Assembly (NCBI RefSeq): GCF_004114695.1
Contig: NZ_CP035310.1
Location: 2,649,501-2,713,500 of the forward strand
Source of the DNA: Erythrobacter sp. HKB08
GTDB taxonomy: Bacteria; Pseudomonadota; Alphaproteobacteria; Sphingomonadales; Sphingomonadaceae
DNA: 64,000 bases
Reading direction: 5' to 3'
Below the pieces are notes generated by a model, which did no database searches, had not been told where the DNA came from, and saw nothing but the letters and a program-made list of their open reading frames with translations. The position numbers were made by a program, and so were the translations under genes. The stretch's first letter is position 1. Each line of letters begins with the position of its first letter. Of this stretch, positions 36,747 through 45,053 are shown in pieces.

Positions 36747-36880
36747 CGTCAGTCCTTCCATCGCCCCCGTATGCCCAATAAAGCGTAACGCGGTGTGAAT
36801 GAAAACTCCGCCATTGCCGCTTGTTCCCCCCGCTCCGGCTCGCTAGCAGCGGCGCGACGAGTTTTGCGGGAGCAGCAAGA

Positions 36881-37720
36881 ATGACCGACAGCCTTCAGAC
36901 CGCCATCGACGAAGCGTGGGAACGCCGCGCCGAAGTCACCCCGGCAAGCAGCGACGTTCGCGAGCCGGTCGAGGCTGCGCTGCAACTTCTCGACAGCGGC
37001 AAGGCCCGCGTGGCCGAACCCGATGGCAATGGCGGCTGGACGGTCAACCAGTGGCTCAAGAAAGCTGTCCTCCTGTCCTTCCGCCTCAACGACAATGTCG
37101 TGATGGATGGCGGTGCGGCAGGCGCGCCCGCCTTCGACAAGGTTCCGAGCAAGTTCGACGGCTGGGGCGACAACCGCTTCCGCGATGCCGGCTTCCGCGT
37201 GGTGCCGGGCGCCGTTGCGCGTCGCGGCAGCTTCATCGGCAAGGGCGTGGTCCTGATGCCGAGCTTCGTGAATATCGGCGCCTATGTCGATGAAGGCACG
37301 ATGGTCGATACCTGGGCGACGGTCGGCTCCTGCGCCCAGATCGGCAAGAATGTGCATATCTCGGGCGGCGCAGGAATCGGCGGCGTGCTCGAACCGCTGC
37401 AGGCCGATCCGGTCATCATCGGCGACGGTGCATTCATCGGGGCACGCTCGGAAGTGGCCGAAGGTGTACGCGTGGGCGAAGGCGCAGTGCTCTCGATGGG
37501 CGTCTACATCGGCGCCTCGACCAAGATCATCGACCGCGCGACCGGCGGAGTGCACCGCGGCGAAGTTCCGCCCTATGCCGTGGTCGTGCCCGGCTCGCTT
37601 CCCGGCAAGCCCCTGCCCGACGGCAGCCCGGGTCCGTCGCTCTATTGCGCGGTCATCGTGAAGACCGTCGACGCGCAGACCCGCTCGAAAACCGGGATCA
37701 ACGAACTCCTGCGCGACTGA
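36881..37720 (+). CDS. dapD: tetrahydrodipicolinate N-succinyltransferase
   Basis: DapD (279 aa) succinylates tetrahydrodipicolinate in lysine/DAP synthesis. The left-handed beta-helix hexapeptide region is clear: [84 protein letters not shown] 36881 ([18 protein letters not shown]) is the family start; an ATG at 36821 adds 20 unrelated residues. No dapE is adjacent, although the two are often neighbours. Confidence 0.97.
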   Translation: MTDSLQTAIDEAWERRAEVTPASSDVREPVEAALQLLDSGKARVAEPDGNGGWTVNQWLKKAVLLSFRLNDNVVMDGGAAGAPAFDKVPSKFDGWGDNRFRDAGFRVVPGAVARRGSFIGKGVVLMPSFVNIGAYVDEGTMVDTWATVGSCAQIGKNVHISGGAGIGGVLEPLQADPVIIGDGAFIGARSEVAEGVRVGEGAVLSMGVYIGASTKIIDRATGGVHRGEVPPYAVVVPGSLPGKPLPDGSPGPSLYCAVIVKTVDAQTRSKTGINELLRD

Positions 37721-37808
37721 TTTCCGCAACGCGCGCGAGGAACCGCGCCGGATTTGGGCCGTTTTGCTCTCGAACGGGGTCGTACCCTATTTTTCGGGAG
37801 CAAGAGAC

Positions 37809-38114
37809 ATGCACAAAGAAGGCGAAGAAGTTCACATCGACGATAACGAAGCAAGTGCCGGCACGAAAACCGGCCATGTCCGGTGGATTCTTGCCATCGG
37901 GACGCTGCTCGCAGTCGTCCTCCTCTCGGTAGTCTGGATCACCGGCGCTGCCACCCAGGGCGACGTCGAGGAAGAGGCGACCGTTTCGGGCATCATCGAA
38001 TCGACCGACGAGGAAGACGGCGACGACACCGACTCGATCGTCGGCGAAAGCATGACCGAAATCGACGGCGCCGATGCCGACACCACCGACGGGATCGAAA
38101 CGATCGAGAACTGA
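37809..38114 (+). CDS. small single-helix membrane protein with acidic tail
   Basis: 101-residue protein of no known family. A soluble N-terminus is followed by one transmembrane helix (about residues 24-45, WILAIGTLLAVVLLSVVWITG) and a strongly acidic Asp/Glu/Thr-rich C-terminal tail (EEEATVSGIIESTDEEDGDD). ATG 37809 has GGGAG upstream; a GTG/ATG further 5' is possible. It precedes two small stress-associated DUF genes on the same strand. Confidence 0.65.
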   Translation: MHKEGEEVHIDDNEASAGTKTGHVRWILAIGTLLAVVLLSVVWITGAATQGDVEEEATVSGIIESTDEEDGDDTDSIVGESMTEIDGADADTTDGIETIEN

Positions 38115-38141
38115 TGGGCGGGAGATCCATCGGAGTATTCA

Positions 38142-38369
38142 ATGAGCAATTCGAACAGCTACCAGACCGACCAGTACGTCCAGTGGGACTGGGGCAACGG
38201 CAAGGGCAAGGGCCAGATCAAGGAGCGCTTCGAGCGCGAGGTCACCCGCACCCTGCAAGGCAGCGAAGTCACCAAGAACGGTGACGAGGACAATCCCGCC
38301 TACCTGATCAAGCAGGAGGACGGGGACGAAGTGCTCAAGCGCGGCTCCGAACTGGAGGCGCAGGACTGA
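38142..38369 (+). CDS. DUF2945 / hypervirulence-associated TUDOR domain protein
   Basis: 75-residue soluble protein of the DUF2945 (HVA1/TUDOR) family: YVQWDWGNGKGKGQIKERFEREVTRTLQGSEVTKNGDEDNPAYLIKQEDGDEVLKRGSEL is the entire small beta-barrel. Function is not established; the family is common in alphaproteobacteria and fungi. It overlaps the following DUF3008 start by one base, and the two genes recur together. Confidence 0.85.
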   Translation: MSNSNSYQTDQYVQWDWGNGKGKGQIKERFEREVTRTLQGSEVTKNGDEDNPAYLIKQEDGDEVLKRGSELEAQD

Positions 38370-38557
38370 TGGCCAAGGCCAAGTCGAAAGCTCAGCAGCA
38401 GGCGGCCGGCGCAGCGCTGGCCGCCAAGCGCGGCGAGCAGGACAAGTCGGACCTGCAGGGCGCCTCGAAGCAGATGTACGACAGCATGTCCGAGGACGAG
38501 CTCGAGGATATGGCCTCGACCGACCGCGAGGATTTGCCGGAAACCGTCGACGACTAG
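38369..38557 (+). CDS. DUF3008 family protein
   Basis: 62-residue hydrophilic protein: AKSKAQQQAAGAALAAKRG at the N-terminus and LQGASKQMYDSMSEDELEDMAS at the C-terminus, which is the DUF3008 signature. Highly charged, probably intrinsically flexible; no experimentally defined role that I know of. Starts at ATG 38369 overlapping the DUF2945 TGA (TGATG), so translation is coupled. Confidence 0.85.
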   Translation: MAKAKSKAQQQAAGAALAAKRGEQDKSDLQGASKQMYDSMSEDELEDMASTDREDLPETVDD

Positions 38558-38570
38558 TTTCGTCGCGCGG

Positions 38571-39839
38571 TCAGTCGCGCGGCATCACCGTTTCGATCGG
38601 GTCCATCGATGCCATCGAAGCCTTGGTCGCCTCTGCCGCGCGCATGACCCGCATCATGTTGCGGAAGCTGATCTTCTCCAGTTCTTCCTGCGTGTAACCG
38701 CGGCGGGCAAGCTCGGTGAAAAGCAGCGGATATCCCGACACGTCCTCCATGCCGACCGGGCCGGTCGGCATACCGTCATAGTCCGCCCCGATCCCGATCG
38801 CGTCGATCCCTGCGATGGCACGCACATGGTCAATATGGTCGGCCATGTCGCCGATTGTCGCGAGCGGAAGCGGATTGGCTTCGTCCCACGCGGCAAGGCG
38901 GCTCTCGACCTCGGTGGGCTGCCCTGCCCATAGCGCCTCGAGCCGCGCCTTCTCGGCCTGGCGATTGCCGAACCACTGGCGCGCGTCTTCATTGAGGAAG
39001 CCCGGCAGCGCGACCACCATCACGATCCCGCCATTCTCGGGCAGGCGCTCGAGAACGCTGTCCGGCACGTTTCGCGCGTGCCCATTGATCGCGCGCACGC
39101 CCGAATGACTGAAGATGACCGGCGCCGTGGCGACATCGAGCGCATCGTGCATCGTCGCCTCGCTCACATGGCTCAGGTCGACCAGCATGCCGAGCCGGTT
39201 CATCTCGCGGATCACGTCCTTGCCGAAATCAGTGAGGCCGTCATGCGCCGGAGCATCGGTCGCGCTGTCGGCCCAGGGCGTGTTCTTCGAATGCGTCAGC
39301 GTCATGTAGCGCGCGCCGAGCGCATAGGTTTGGCGCAGCACGCCGAGGCTCGATCCGATCGAATGGCCGCCCTCCATCCCGAGCAGTGAAGCGATGCGTC
39401 CCTCGCCCACGGCGCGCTCGACATCGTCGGCAGTCAGGGCAAGCGCGAGATCGCCCGGGTAGCGGTCGATCAGGCGCTTGGTCACGTCGATCTGCTCGAT
39501 TACCGCCTGCACCGCCTCGGGTTCGCTCAGCGCTGCCGTCACATAGACCGACCAGAATTGCGCGCCGACCTTCCCTTCGCGCAGGCGCGCTAGGTCGGTG
39601 TGCATGGTGCGGCCTTCGGAATGTTCGGGGCCGGTCTCCATCGTGTTCTCGAAGTCAAATTCGGAAATGCGGTTCTCGAAGCGTCCGCGCAGCTGGATCG
39701 GCACGTCGTTGTGCCCGTCCCACACCGGCGCGGCCTCGAGCGCGGCTTCGGCCACTTCCTCGGGCGTGTCGGCCAGCGCGGGGCCGGAATACAGTGCAAT
39801 GGCGGCGGTGGCGGCGGCGAACAGCGACAGGCGTTTCAT
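38571..39839 (-). CDS. membrane dipeptidase family M19, secreted
   Basis: Zinc dipeptidase (422 aa) of the renal-dipeptidase family. A signal peptide (residues 1-23, ending PALA) puts it in the periplasm. Metal ligands: HND at 43-45 (WDGHNDVP), the bridging Glu in LLGMEGGHSIG, HSKNTPWADS, DLSHVSE and FSHSGVRAI; GIGADYDG is the C-terminal motif. Probably cleaves D- or L-dipeptides from wall or peptide turnover. Confidence 0.92.
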   Translation of the reverse strand: MKRLSLFAAATAAIALYSGPALADTPEEVAEAALEAAPVWDGHNDVPIQLRGRFENRISEFDFENTMETGPEHSEGRTMHTDLARLREGKVGAQFWSVYVTAALSEPEAVQAVIEQIDVTKRLIDRYPGDLALALTADDVERAVGEGRIASLLGMEGGHSIGSSLGVLRQTYALGARYMTLTHSKNTPWADSATDAPAHDGLTDFGKDVIREMNRLGMLVDLSHVSEATMHDALDVATAPVIFSHSGVRAINGHARNVPDSVLERLPENGGIVMVVALPGFLNEDARQWFGNRQAEKARLEALWAGQPTEVESRLAAWDEANPLPLATIGDMADHIDHVRAIAGIDAIGIGADYDGMPTGPVGMEDVSGYPLLFTELARRGYTQEELEKISFRNMMRVMRAAEATKASMASMDPIETVMPRD

Positions 39840-39891
39840 TGTGGAGCTCTCCTCGAACTTGTAGGCGGGCTTTTAGCAAGCGAGGGGAGAC

Positions 39892-40356
39892 ATGGAAGTG
39901 CCGCAGGAAACAGCGCGCGCGATCATCGACAGGCTGGGGCTCGAACCGCACCCGGAAGGCGGCTGGTATCGCGAGACATGGCGCGCACCTACTGAAGGCG
40001 GGGCGCGGGCAAGCTCGACGGCGATCCATTTCCTGCTCGAGGCAGGCCAGCGCTCGCACTGGCACCGGGTCGATGCGGCAGAGGTCTGGCTGTGGCACGC
40101 GGGCGATCCACTGCGCCTCGGCATCGCGCCCGGGGATAGCGGGCCGGTCAGCTGGCACCTGCTCGGCGGCGATGTGCTGGGCGAACAGCAGGTCCAGTGC
40201 GTCGTGCCGGAAGGCCATTGGCAGGCTGCCGAGCCATCGCCTGTCCCTGTGCACGGCTACACGCTCGCTTCCTGCGTCGTTGCGCCGGGTTTCGAGTTTT
40301 CGGGATTCGAACTGGCTGCTCCGGGCTGGGAACCGGGTGAAGGGAGCGGCTCGTGA
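39892..40356 (+). CDS. cupin domain protein, DUF985
   Basis: 154-residue cupin of the DUF985 family: LGLEPHPEGGWYRETWRAP, AIHFLLEAGQRSHWHRVDAAEVWLWHAG (metal-binding HxH), GDSGPVSWHLLGGDVLGEQQVQCVVPEGHWQAA and GYTLASCVVAPGFEFSGFEL are the conserved strands. Some family members are sugar epimerase-like, but no activity is known. GAGGGGAG precedes the ATG. The next gene begins at a GTG overlapping its stop. Confidence 0.88.
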   Translation: MEVPQETARAIIDRLGLEPHPEGGWYRETWRAPTEGGARASSTAIHFLLEAGQRSHWHRVDAAEVWLWHAGDPLRLGIAPGDSGPVSWHLLGGDVLGEQQVQCVVPEGHWQAAEPSPVPVHGYTLASCVVAPGFEFSGFELAAPGWEPGEGSGS

Positions 40357-40754
40357 TCCGCGCCGGGCTCCGCATCCTGCTCGCCATATTCTACGCCGCG
40401 GCCGGCTATTTCCACCTCGCCGCGCCCGAGCCGTTCCTGCAGATCATGCCGGACTGGGTGCCGATGCCCGAAGCGGTCGTGTTCTGGACGGGGATCGCCG
40501 AATTGCTCGGCGCGGTCGGCCTGCTCCAGCCCTGGTCGCAGCCCTTGAGGCGCGCGGCGGGCGTGGGCCTTGCGCTTTACGCGCTGTGCGTGTGGCCGGC
40601 CAATATCAACCACTTCACGATGGACATGGCGCGAGAGGACGGCGGGCTAGGCCTCGCCTATCACGTGCCTCGCATGATGGCGCAGCCGGTCATCATCTGG
40701 CTGGCGCTGTGGGTGGGCGGAACGACCGACTGGCCGTTCCGCCACCGCAATTAG
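40353..40754 (+). CDS. DoxX-like membrane protein
   Basis: 133-residue, four-helix membrane protein resembling the DoxX/DUF4267-like group: LRILLAIFYAAAGYFHLAAPEPFLQIMPDWVP, FWTGIAELLGAVGLL, GVGLALYALCVWPANINHF and a final VIIWLALWVGG helix. Start GTG 40353 overlaps the cupin TGA. Role unknown; some DoxX relatives work in redox stress. Confidence 0.75.
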   Translation: MIRAGLRILLAIFYAAAGYFHLAAPEPFLQIMPDWVPMPEAVVFWTGIAELLGAVGLLQPWSQPLRRAAGVGLALYALCVWPANINHFTMDMAREDGGLGLAYHVPRMMAQPVIIWLALWVGGTTDWPFRHRN

Positions 40755-40761
40755 GAGCCGA

Positions 40762-41010
40762 TCAGCTCAGGTGCTTCGAGACCGCAGCGGTCATCTTGAA
40801 CATCGAGATCTGGTCCTTGCCGATGACAGCGCCGAGCTTCGCGTCGGGATTGATCTGACGCTTGTCCTTGCTGTCCTGCAGGTTGTTGGCCTTGATGTAT
40901 TCCCAGACCTTCGACGTCACCTGAGCGCGGGTCATCGGACCCTTGCCGACGACGTTCTCGAGGTCCGACGAAAGATTCACCGGCTTCTGGAGAGCGTTGT
41001 TCTTAGCCAT
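40762..41010 (-). CDS. SWIB/MDM2 domain protein
   Basis: 82-residue protein that is one SWIB/MDM2 domain (about residues 9-80): LSSDLENVVGKGPMTRAQVTSKVWEYIKANNLQDSKDKRQINPDAKLGAVIG. In eukaryotes the domain binds chromatin remodellers; bacterial versions are typically stand-alone and, in Chlamydia, linked to topoisomerase and DNA compaction. Function here unknown. AAGGAAA lies just upstream of ATG 41010. Confidence 0.9.
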   Translation of the reverse strand: MAKNNALQKPVNLSSDLENVVGKGPMTRAQVTSKVWEYIKANNLQDSKDKRQINPDAKLGAVIGKDQISMFKMTAAVSKHLS

Positions 41011-41039
41011 GATAATTTCCTTTCCTTCTGGCTATTCGA

Positions 41040-41636
41040 TCACTCGAATTCTTCATCCTCGTCCCAACCGTCTTCCTCGTCCGCACGTTTGTACGTGGCG
41101 GTGAGGACGGCTGCGGCCATTACATGCCCTTCCATCGCGGCGACCACTTCAGCCCGTTCGGCGCCGGGCATCAGCGTCATGGGCAGGTCGAGCGCGAAGA
41201 TCTGGAATACGTAGGTGTGCGCAGGGTCGTCATGCGGCGGCTCGGGCAGGAGCCATTCCGAATTGCGATGCGCGTTCTTGCCGACCCGCGGCGGGGCTTC
41301 GCCTTCGAGGATCATGCCCTTCTGGCCGGGCAGGCCCCAGACGAGCCAGTGAACGGGCGCTTCATCGCCATCCGCGCTCGCATCTTCGACGATGACGACG
41401 ATTTCCTGCGCGCCGGGCGGCGGGGCCGTCCATTCGAGCGGCGGCGCAACGGCATCTTCCTCGTCAGCGGTAAAGCACGGGTCGAGCCCCTCGCCTGCAC
41501 GGAACGCCGGGCTGGACAGCGAGAACCCGCCGCGCCCGAACGCTTTTTCGTCGGCGATCCTGGCAATTGTCAGGCGCGATCCATCGACGCCGTTACCCAG
41601 CGCGCGCGCAAGCCAATCAGGTGCATTTCCTGCCAT
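41040..41636 (-). CDS. YbhB/YbcL family Raf kinase inhibitor-like protein
   Basis: 198-residue PEBP-fold protein. PPLEWTAPPPGAQEIVVIVEDASAD, PVHWLVWGLPG (ligand-pocket His) and HTYVFQIFALDLPM match bacterial YbhB/YbcL. A non-canonical N-terminal extension (MAGNAPDWLARALGNGVDGSRL) of about 30 residues precedes the fold, and the C-terminus is very acidic (EEDGWDEDEEFE). The start at 41636 has AAAAGGG upstream. The following 247 bp contain no gene; no clear promoter could be named. Confidence 0.88.
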   Translation of the reverse strand: MAGNAPDWLARALGNGVDGSRLTIARIADEKAFGRGGFSLSSPAFRAGEGLDPCFTADEEDAVAPPLEWTAPPPGAQEIVVIVEDASADGDEAPVHWLVWGLPGQKGMILEGEAPPRVGKNAHRNSEWLLPEPPHDDPAHTYVFQIFALDLPMTLMPGAERAEVVAAMEGHVMAAAVLTATYKRADEEDGWDEDEEFE

Positions 41637-41883
41637 AGACCCTTTTCTTCCCTCGATTTGTAACACTAGGCCCGTTGGCGGGGAGCGACGAGTGGTAACA
41701 CCGCCTGCGAGGGGGTTTTCCACCGCTTCCATGCGTATCGGGCCGAAAAAGCGCCGATCGGTTGCTCGAAGCAATGGAAATTGGCCCGATTTCACCTTGC
41801 TCAGCCCGTATTCAGACGGCATCGTCTTGTCCGCTTGTACTGCCGTCACGTCGCATCGGCAGGCTATCGGGAGCGTTTATTTC

Positions 41884-43335
41884 ATGAAATTGGGTCGTAC
41901 CAGCGTATCGATTGCCCTTGCCATTTCCCTTGCCGCCTGCGGCGGTAGCGGGGCTCCGACAGGAGGCGGCGGCGGAGGCGCCATCGGCGGCGGTGGCGGC
42001 GGCGGCGGAACGCCTGCGCCCTCCCCCTGCTCGCTCTCGGCCCGCCAGGACTTCGTCAAGGCCGTGATCGACGAATGGTACCTGTTCCCCAACCTGGTCG
42101 ACAATACGGTCAACAAGGCGAACTACAGCGACGTCCAGAGCTATATCGACGCGCTCGTTGCCCCGGCGCGCGCGCAGTCGAAGGACCGCTTCTTCACCTA
42201 CATCACCTCGATCGAGGAAGAGAACGCCTTCTTCAATTCCGGCTCGAGCGCCGGCTTCGGCATCCGGCTCGGTTACGACACGGCCAACAATCGCGTTTTC
42301 GTGATCGAGGTCTTCGAGACCGGACCGGCGTTCCAGCAGGGCTTCGACCGCGGGGTCGAGCTGATTTCGGTCGGCACCTCCGCCGGCAATCTCGAGAGCA
42401 TCGCCACCATCATGGCGAACGAAGGGCCGCAGGGCGTCATCAACCGCCTCGGCAGTTCCGATCCGGGCGTCACGCGCGTGTTCGTGATCAACATCCCGGG
42501 CACGGGCAATACGCAGGTCACGGTTAGCAAGGCGGACTTCTCGCTCGATCCGGTGTCGGACCGCTACGGCGCGAAGATCATCGACGATAACGGCAAGAAG
42601 GTCGGCTACATCAACCTTCGCACCTTCATCGACAGCGCCGACCCGGACCTGCGCGCCGGTTTCGACCAGTTCCGCCAGCAGGGCGTGAACGAGGTTATCA
42701 TCGACTTCCGCTACAATGGCGGCGGGCTCGTTCGCATCGCCGAGCTGATGGGCGACCTGATGGGCCGCAACTACGTCGGCCAGGTGTTCAGCCGCACCAC
42801 CCTGCGCGACAGCAAGTCGAGCGAGAACGAAACCGACCTGTTCGGCGCGCAGCCCGAAGCCATCACCGCGACCAAGATCGCCTTCATCGGCCGCGGCGGC
42901 ACCGCTTCGGCGAGCGAGCTCGTGACCAATGCCTTCATTCCCTATGTCGGCAACAACATGGCGCTGGTGGGCACCAATACCTTCGGCAAGCCGGTCGGCC
43001 AGTTCGGCTTCGACAAGAGCGAATGCGACGATCGCCTCCGCGCGGTGACCTTCAAGACCGAGAATGCCGATGGCCAGGGCGAATATTTCACCGGCCTCGC
43101 CTCGGTCGTGCCCAACACCTGCCGCGCGGACGACGACATCTCGGCCCAGCTGGGCGATCCGAACGAGGCTTCGGTCGCACAGGCGCTCAACTTCCTGCGC
43201 AACGGCGCAGCGGTCTGTACGCCGATCTCCGGAGCTGCGCAGGGCACCCAGCGCGCAGGCGTATCGGACCGGCGCGAACTGCTGCAGCCGCGCTATCCCA
43301 GCGCCGCGCAGCGCGAGGTGCCGGGGCTGTTCTAG
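41884..43335 (+). CDS. S41 family (C-terminal processing-type) peptidase, lipoprotein
   Basis: 483-residue lipoprotein: signal ends ISLAAC at Cys19, followed by a Gly-rich spacer. The S41 core has a PDZ-like domain (VFVIEVFETGPAFQQGFDRG) and the protease domain with KVGYINLRTFID, VIIDFRYNGGGLV, GRGGTASASELV (catalytic Ser342) and FGKPVGQ (catalytic Lys369), so the Ser-Lys dyad is intact. It belongs to the TSP/CtpA-like group. GGGAGC is nine bases before ATG 41884. Confidence 0.92.
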   Translation: MKLGRTSVSIALAISLAACGGSGAPTGGGGGGAIGGGGGGGGTPAPSPCSLSARQDFVKAVIDEWYLFPNLVDNTVNKANYSDVQSYIDALVAPARAQSKDRFFTYITSIEEENAFFNSGSSAGFGIRLGYDTANNRVFVIEVFETGPAFQQGFDRGVELISVGTSAGNLESIATIMANEGPQGVINRLGSSDPGVTRVFVINIPGTGNTQVTVSKADFSLDPVSDRYGAKIIDDNGKKVGYINLRTFIDSADPDLRAGFDQFRQQGVNEVIIDFRYNGGGLVRIAELMGDLMGRNYVGQVFSRTTLRDSKSSENETDLFGAQPEAITATKIAFIGRGGTASASELVTNAFIPYVGNNMALVGTNTFGKPVGQFGFDKSECDDRLRAVTFKTENADGQGEYFTGLASVVPNTCRADDDISAQLGDPNEASVAQALNFLRNGAAVCTPISGAAQGTQRAGVSDRRELLQPRYPSAAQREVPGLF

Positions 43336-43338
43336 CCT

Positions 43339-43740
43339 TTAGCCGGGGTTACGCTCGACCTGCGGCGCATCGCCCAGGTCGAGCCACTCCTGCTTGCTCT
43401 TGGTCCAGATATGGACCGCCGGTGCGATACCGCTGGTGTCGTCAAGCGTGCCAGCCTTGATGAAGACCATGTTGGGGGCGCTCGGAACGAGGGTGAACAG
43501 GGGCGAGCCGCATTTGCCGCAGAACTGGCGCTGCAACGTGTTCCCGCTTTCGCCTTGGTCCTCGTAGGTCTGCACCTCGCCGGTGATCTCGATATCACTC
43601 TCTGGAACGGCGACGATTAGCGAGAACGAAGTCCCGCTCTGCTTCTGGCAATGGGTGCAATGGCACGCCATCGACATCGCCGGTTCGCTCGCCAGCGTGT
43701 AGCGCACCGCGCCGCACAGGCATCCGCCTTCTCTCGCCAT
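43339..43740 (-). CDS. GFA family protein (Mss4-like fold)
   Basis: 133-residue GFA (glutathione-dependent formaldehyde-activating-like) protein. Zinc ligands: GGCLCGAVRY, HCTHCQK and FCGKCGSPLF. The original activity claim has been questioned, so only the fold is certain. AGGGAGGAG precedes ATG 43740. It is nearly abutting the S41 gene stop, convergent. Confidence 0.92.
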   Translation of the reverse strand: MAREGGCLCGAVRYTLASEPAMSMACHCTHCQKQSGTSFSLIVAVPESDIEITGEVQTYEDQGESGNTLQRQFCGKCGSPLFTLVPSAPNMVFIKAGTLDDTSGIAPAVHIWTKSKQEWLDLGDAPQVERNPG

Positions 43741-43814
43741 CTTCTCCTCCCTCGAATAGCTGGCGGCAGGATAGCACCCCATCCAGGGACTCGCCAAAGG
43801 GAAAGCCGGAATGG

Positions 43815-43847
43815 AAAGGGCGCCGCCTGCCGTAGCAAGCGACGCCC
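43815..43847 (-). terminator. rho-independent terminator after the fasciclin gene
   Basis: On the minus strand GGGCGTCGC pairs with GCGGCGCCC (9 bp including one G-T) across a 12-base loop and is followed by TTT. It starts 24 bases after the fasciclin stop. Confidence 0.65.
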
Positions 43848-43870
43848 CCGGGTCGACTGGTTGTCGCCTA

Positions 43871-44443
43871 TCAGGACGGCATGACGACCGTATCGATGAC
43901 GTGGATCACGCCGTTCGATGCGTCGATGTCCGTCGCGGTGACGGTTGCCTTGTTGCCTGCAGCATCGGTCAGGACGACGTTCTCGCCTTCGAGCGCGGCC
44001 GTCAGCTTGGTGCCGTTGACGGTGGTCAGCTCGGTCGAGCCGCCCGCTTCGTTGATCGCGGCGATCAGCGCTTCGGCATTCGTTTCGCCTGCCACCACGT
44101 GGTAGGTGAGGACGCCGGTCAGCTGCGCGCGATTTTCTTCCTTCAGCAGGTCTTCGACAGCGCCTTCCGGCAGCTTGGCGAACGCGTCATTGGTCGGCGC
44201 GAAAACGGTGAACGGACCTTCGCCCGACAGCGTGTCTGCCAGCTGTGCAGTGGTCACGGCGGTGACGAGGGTCGAGAAATCTTCGTTGCCCTGCGCGACT
44301 TCGACGACGGTGCCCGGGCCTTCGGCGACGGTTTCGGTCGTGGTGTCGGTCGGCTCGGCCGTTTCGGTGGTGTCACCGCAAGCGGCAAGGGCCAGCGAGG
44401 ATGCAAGCATCGGAATGGCGAGCATCTTGATCGGGGTCTTCAT
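43871..44443 (-). CDS. fasciclin domain lipoprotein
   Basis: 190-residue secreted protein. The signal ends SLALAAC at Cys22, so it is lipidated; a Thr/Glu linker follows, then one FAS1 domain (residues about 50-188): LVTAVTTAQLADTLSGEGPFTVFAPTNDAFAKLP and the YHVVAGET and VIHVIDTVVMPS ends. FAS1 domains mediate adhesion. ATG 44443 is preceded by a run of ten C on the coding strand and an AAGGA 12 bases upstream, so tract length may affect expression. Confidence 0.93.
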   Translation of the reverse strand: MKTPIKMLAIPMLASSLALAACGDTTETAEPTDTTTETVAEGPGTVVEVAQGNEDFSTLVTAVTTAQLADTLSGEGPFTVFAPTNDAFAKLPEGAVEDLLKEENRAQLTGVLTYHVVAGETNAEALIAAINEAGGSTELTTVNGTKLTAALEGENVVLTDAAGNKATVTATDIDASNGVIHVIDTVVMPS

Positions 44444-44444
44444 T

Positions 44445-44454
44445 GGGGGGGGGG
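44445..44454. repeat. G10/C10 homopolymer between SD and start of fasciclin gene
   Basis: Ten consecutive G on the plus strand (C on the coding strand) lie one base upstream of ATG 44443 and after AAGGA, setting the spacing at 12 bases. A tract this long is exceptional in this window and is prone to slippage. Confidence 0.85.
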
Positions 44455-44475
44455 ATCCTTCTCTCTGCTTCATAG

Positions 44476-44498
44476 AAAAGGCTGCCAAAGCGGCAGCC
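44476..44498 (-). terminator. rho-independent terminator after the 137-aa lipoprotein gene
   Basis: Minus-strand GGCTGCC pairs with GGCAGCC around a five-base loop and is followed by TTTTCT: a strong intrinsic terminator for the gene ending at 44546. It lies only about 33 bases before the fasciclin start, so the fasciclin promoter must overlap or precede it. Confidence 0.85.
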
Positions 44499-44545
44499 GG
44501 TTCAGCAGGGGGAACGGGCTTCCCAAAAGAAGGTTCCGGCGATTA

Positions 44546-44959
44546 TCAGGGGTTTTGCGGGCCAGTGAAAGGACGCGCATCGGTCCACGCGCAGCCGATG
44601 CGCATTTCCTCGCCCAGCTGCAACGTCGCATTGAACGGATAGGTCCGGTCGGACATCGCATCGCTGCATTCGCCCTCGGTGATCGTCAGGTCGAAAGTCG
44701 CGCCATCCATCGTGCCGCTGAGCCCGATACCGCTGTTGCCGGTGAAGCGCTCGACCGGGAAGGTCTCGCCCTCGATGTTTTCCGGCGTGGTGTAGGTCAG
44801 CTGGCCGCCGGCCGCCTGTCCGCCCCAGAACGGCTCGGTGCCTGTGAAATGGACCGTCTCGCCATCCGAGATGCCGTCATAGGTCGCGACGCGTTCGGGG
44901 GCATTACCGCCACAGGATGCGAGGAGGAGGACGGCGATCGGAAGGGCTGAGCGGATCAT
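44546..44959 (-). CDS. small lipoprotein of the COG3650 type
   Basis: 137 residues: signal ending LLLASC at Cys16, then a compact beta-domain with FTGTEPFWGGQAAGGQLTYTTPEN, GIGLSGTMDGATFDLTITEGECSDAMSDRTYPFNA. The EPFW and DGxxFDLTITEGxCSDxMSDRxYP pattern is the COG3650/DUF-type putative envelope protein seen in many proteobacteria, related in appearance to MliC. No function known. GCGAGGGA precedes ATG 44959. Confidence 0.8.
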   Translation of the reverse strand: MIRSALPIAVLLLASCGGNAPERVATYDGISDGETVHFTGTEPFWGGQAAGGQLTYTTPENIEGETFPVERFTGNSGIGLSGTMDGATFDLTITEGECSDAMSDRTYPFNATLQLGEEMRIGCAWTDARPFTGPQNP

Positions 44960-45053
44960 GTTCCCTCGCTAGGCCAGCATGGCATTCGCGGCAAGCGAGG
45001 AACCAAGAACCCGTCTTTCCCGTTGGAAGGAAAACGAATTCTCAGAGGTCGAT

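Noticed and set aside
44964-45000. CCTCGCT...AGCGAGG inverted repeat between divergent genes
   Set aside because: Each arm coincides with or resembles a GCGAGG ribosome site of a flanking gene, so the symmetry is probably incidental.
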